Below, piece after piece: positions 62,455 through 64,000 of a stretch of DNA of 64,000 nt. The stretch is taken from positions 1 through 64,000 of the forward strand of contig CAYNSB010000008.1 in assembly GCA_964399625.1 (NCBI GenBank). Direction: 5' to 3'. Every line of letters begins with the position of its first letter. Positions within the stretch are counted from its first letter, which is position 1. This DNA comes from CAYNSB01 sp964399625 (lineage in GTDB: Bacteria; Planctomycetota; Phycisphaerae; Phycisphaerales; UBA1924). The notes below the pieces were generated by a model. It saw nothing but the letters and a program-made list of their open reading frames with translations. It was not told where the DNA came from and did no database searches. A program made the position numbers and the translations under genes.

Positions 62455-62853
62455 ATGACCGAGCCCGCCAAGACCCCAGCCCCCGAGTCTCCATCCCAGC
62501 CCAAGCCACAGATCACCTTCGACGAGTTCGCGAAGGTGGACCTGCGCGTCGCGCGGGTCCTGCAGGCGGAGAACCACCCCTCGGCCGATCGCCTCTTCAA
62601 GCTCCAGCTCGACGACGGCTCGGGCACGCCGCGACAGATCTGCGCCGGCATCCGCGGCGCCTACACCGCCGAGCAACTCACCGGGCGCCTCATCATCATC
62701 GTCGCCAACCTCGCGCCCCGCGTCATCCGCGGCGAGGAATCGCGCGGCATGCTCCTCGCCGCCTCCGATGCGCCCAAGGACGCCACCACGCCGCGGCGCG
62801 TCGTGGTCCTCGCGCCCGAGACCGACATCGCGCCCGGCTCGATCGTCTCCTGA
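62455..62853 (+). CDS. tRNA-binding (Trbp111/MetRS-C-like) OB-fold protein
   Basis: 132 aa; ATG 62455 with GAGGA upstream. After a ~20-residue Pro/Ser leader comes a complete tRNA-binding OB-fold: FAKVDLRVARVLQAENHPSADRLFKLQLDDGSG, QICAGIRGAYTAEQLTGRLIIIVANLAPRVIRGEESRGMLLAA. This is the MetRS C-terminal/Trbp111/CsaA module, which dimerises and binds the tRNA elbow or acts as an export chaperone (CsaA). It is separate from any synthetase gene here. It follows the envelope operon by 25 bases. Confidence 0.92.
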   Translation: MTEPAKTPAPESPSQPKPQITFDEFAKVDLRVARVLQAENHPSADRLFKLQLDDGSGTPRQICAGIRGAYTAEQLTGRLIIIVANLAPRVIRGEESRGMLLAASDAPKDATTPRRVVVLAPETDIAPGSIVS

Positions 62854-62866
62854 GAATCAGCGAGCG

Positions 62867-63883
62867 TCAGTCTTTCTTGTCGGGCCCGCGTTCGTCCGCG
62901 GGCGGGCGGTCCCCCCGCCGGTTCTTCTCGCGCTCCATGCGCTCCTTCACGCGCGCGAGCATCTCGTCCACGCGCTCCTGAACGAACTTCTCCTTGCCCG
63001 AGCCCGCCGCCCTCCCCGCCTCCTCGCGGAGCTGCGCGAGCCGGCGCTCAAGGCGGGCGATGTCCGCCGCGTGCAGCTTCACCTGCAGGTCGTACCGCTC
63101 CGCAAAGAGCCCGCGAATCTCACTCGTCTTGGCGTCGATCTCGCTCGCCGGTGCGCCCCGACGCATCGCCTCGTGCAACTCGCGAACCTTCCCGAGCGTC
63201 GACCACCCATTCTTCATCTCCGCGATGCGCACCTCCTGCAGCGCGGGGTCGTTCTCCACGATCAATTCACGGATCCCAGGTTCCAATTGCTGCCAGACGC
63301 GCTCCGCGCTGCGCGGATTGTCCCGCTCCAGCCCGCGCAACATGCGTGCAAACTCAGGGTTGTGCTTCTCGATCAGCTCCATGATCCGTGGGCGATCCAT
63401 CAGCGGGGGACGTCCGCCGGGCCCGCCGCCCTCGGGCCCGCCTTGGGGCCCACCATCGGGCCCGCGGCGCATGGCCTGCCCCTCGCCGCGCGGCCCGTCG
63501 GGTCGTGCACCATCCTGCTGACGGAATCGATTGCCTTCACCGCCCCCGGGTCGACGAAGCCCCTCTCCTCCCGGGCGCCCACCGAGCATCTCCCGCGCTT
63601 CGCGACGCAGCCCCTCGCGCACCTGCTCCGGAGGCGTGCCGCCGTCCAGCTGCTTCAGCGCCGACTCAAGACGCTCCTGCATCCGCTTCGTGTCCTCAAG
63701 CCGACGAGACAGGCGCTCGCGCAGCACGTCGCGGCTCTCGCCCGGTCCGCCCATGTCGCCCGGCGGCGGTGCGCGCATCTCATCGCGACCCCCACCCTCG
63801 GGCGGTGGGGGAGGCTGCGCGATCGCAAGCCCCGCCACCGACACCATCCCCGCAAGCCATGCACGCCAGAGGTTCCGGTTCAC
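62867..63883 (-). CDS. Exported Pro/Gly/Arg-rich protein, Spy/CpxP-like
   Basis: 338 aa from GTG 63883 (GAGGAGGGG upstream). Signal peptide (LAGMVSVAGLAIAQPPPP), low-complexity Gly/Pro/Arg segments in the first half (GGPQGGPEGGGPGGRPP), and a helical C-terminal half (LREEAGRAAGSGKEKFVQERVDEMLARVKERMEREKNR). The overall character resembles periplasmic Spy/CpxP/heavy-metal-binding proteins, but the LTxxQ repeats are not evident. Its start overlaps the stop of the upstream gene. Confidence 0.68.
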   Translation of the reverse strand: MNRNLWRAWLAGMVSVAGLAIAQPPPPPEGGGRDEMRAPPPGDMGGPGESRDVLRERLSRRLEDTKRMQERLESALKQLDGGTPPEQVREGLRREAREMLGGRPGGEGLRRPGGGEGNRFRQQDGARPDGPRGEGQAMRRGPDGGPQGGPEGGGPGGRPPLMDRPRIMELIEKHNPEFARMLRGLERDNPRSAERVWQQLEPGIRELIVENDPALQEVRIAEMKNGWSTLGKVRELHEAMRRGAPASEIDAKTSEIRGLFAERYDLQVKLHAADIARLERRLAQLREEAGRAAGSGKEKFVQERVDEMLARVKERMEREKNRRGDRPPADERGPDKKD

Positions 63884-64000
63884 AGGGTCCCCTCCTCGAG
63901 AGCGCTCTTGGTCCAGTCCGTGCTCGATCCGCGCGCGTTCAGCGTTTCGGCGTCCGTGGACAGCAGGTCCAGGTCCGTCGAGAGCGAGTCCCACGCGGCA
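63880..64000 (-). CDS. 3' end of an unidentified gene (continues beyond window)
   Basis: An open frame on the minus strand ends TGA at 63882-63880, inside the GTG of the downstream gene (GTGA coupling). The visible tail reads AAWDSLSTDLDLLSTDAETLN ... DWTKSALEEGTL when split. It is too short to identify, but the stop-start overlap with the exported Spy-like gene supports it as a real coding end. Confidence 0.6.
   Translation of the reverse strand, partial: AAWDSLSTDLDLLSTDAETLNARGSSTDWTKSALEEGTL

Noticed and set aside
1..64000. CRISPR arrays, insertion sequences, prophage or defence islands
   Set aside because: No regularly spaced direct repeats, transposase, integrase, capsid or nuclease-helicase defence genes were recognised; the EVE-domain and HD-GYP proteins are stand-alone.

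Overview
This 64 kb window is GC-rich (roughly two thirds G+C by eye) chromosomal DNA from a Gram-negative-type bacterium. It is most likely a planctomycete of the Phycisphaerae/Phycisphaerales kind. That placement is inference. It rests on two prepilin-like proteins with a FTLxE N-terminus and a conserved FNDNHVEF block, membrane proteins carrying the short zinc ribbon (CxxC(G/R)YxxxG...CPECG), an isolated secretin-N-like exported protein, a DUF4139-type exported protein, and a very reduced division cluster. No phage, integrase, transposase, rRNA operon or CRISPR array was seen. One tRNA gene (tRNA-Thr, CGU) is present.

Layout. 1-4.5 kb: 3' end of lipA, a membrane PP2C/SpoIIE phosphatase, a degenerate beta-lactamase-fold TPR protein, an HD-GYP protein and an EVE-domain protein. 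4.7-12.0 kb: a 1000-residue coiled-coil membrane protein, the secretin-N-like protein, a GT32 glycosyltransferase, tRNA-Thr, hflX and an OmpH/Skp-like protein. 12.2-15.0 kb: M29 aminopeptidase, a prepilin-like protein and a DUF2007-like protein. 15.1-19.8 kb: reduced dcw cluster rsmH-LysM protein-ftsL-like-ftsI. 19.8-31.7 kb: a HEGWH lipoprotein, valS, a TPR protein, a membrane-anchored SDR, prfB with a +1 frameshift, a zinc-ribbon membrane protein, an ABC-F ATPase and an FAD/NAD(P)-binding protein. 32.0-38.8 kb: DEAD-box helicase, a small membrane protein, a Y-family polymerase, an FSA-type aldolase, RidA, then a long leader and a second prepilin-like gene with a strong terminator. 38.8-50.1 kb: DUF4139 protein, YdiJ-like FAD/FeS dehydrogenase, CDGSH protein, MoxR ATPase, zinc-ribbon membrane protein, minimal zincin, SppA and small orphan genes. 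50.2-51.6 kb: frr and pyrH. 51.9-62.9 kb: a tightly coupled run of VWA protein, exported protein, ExbB/TolQ, ExbD, ExbD, three large or exported helical proteins and a tRNA-binding-domain protein. 62.9-64.0 kb: a Spy/CpxP-like exported protein and the 3' end of the gene before it.

How the genes work together. The most distinctive locus is 51.9-62.4 kb. One ExbB/TolQ and two ExbD/TolR proteins keep the proton-channel Thr and Asp residues and are translationally coupled to their neighbours. The upstream VWA protein has a TonB-like single membrane anchor with an S-x-x-x-H motif and a Gly-rich linker. I infer a proton-motive-force-driven envelope machine in which the VWA protein could be the energised transducer.

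A second theme is repeat-derived sequence inside or beside conserved genes. There is a CGATTCC heptamer repeat in an insertion within lipA, a GC-rich palindrome within an insertion in valS, and two copies of a REP-like hairpin, one encoding the end of a protein and one intergenic. A third theme is a 10-residue peptide, GGGQSPFRDN, shared by two otherwise unrelated exported proteins about 32 kb apart.
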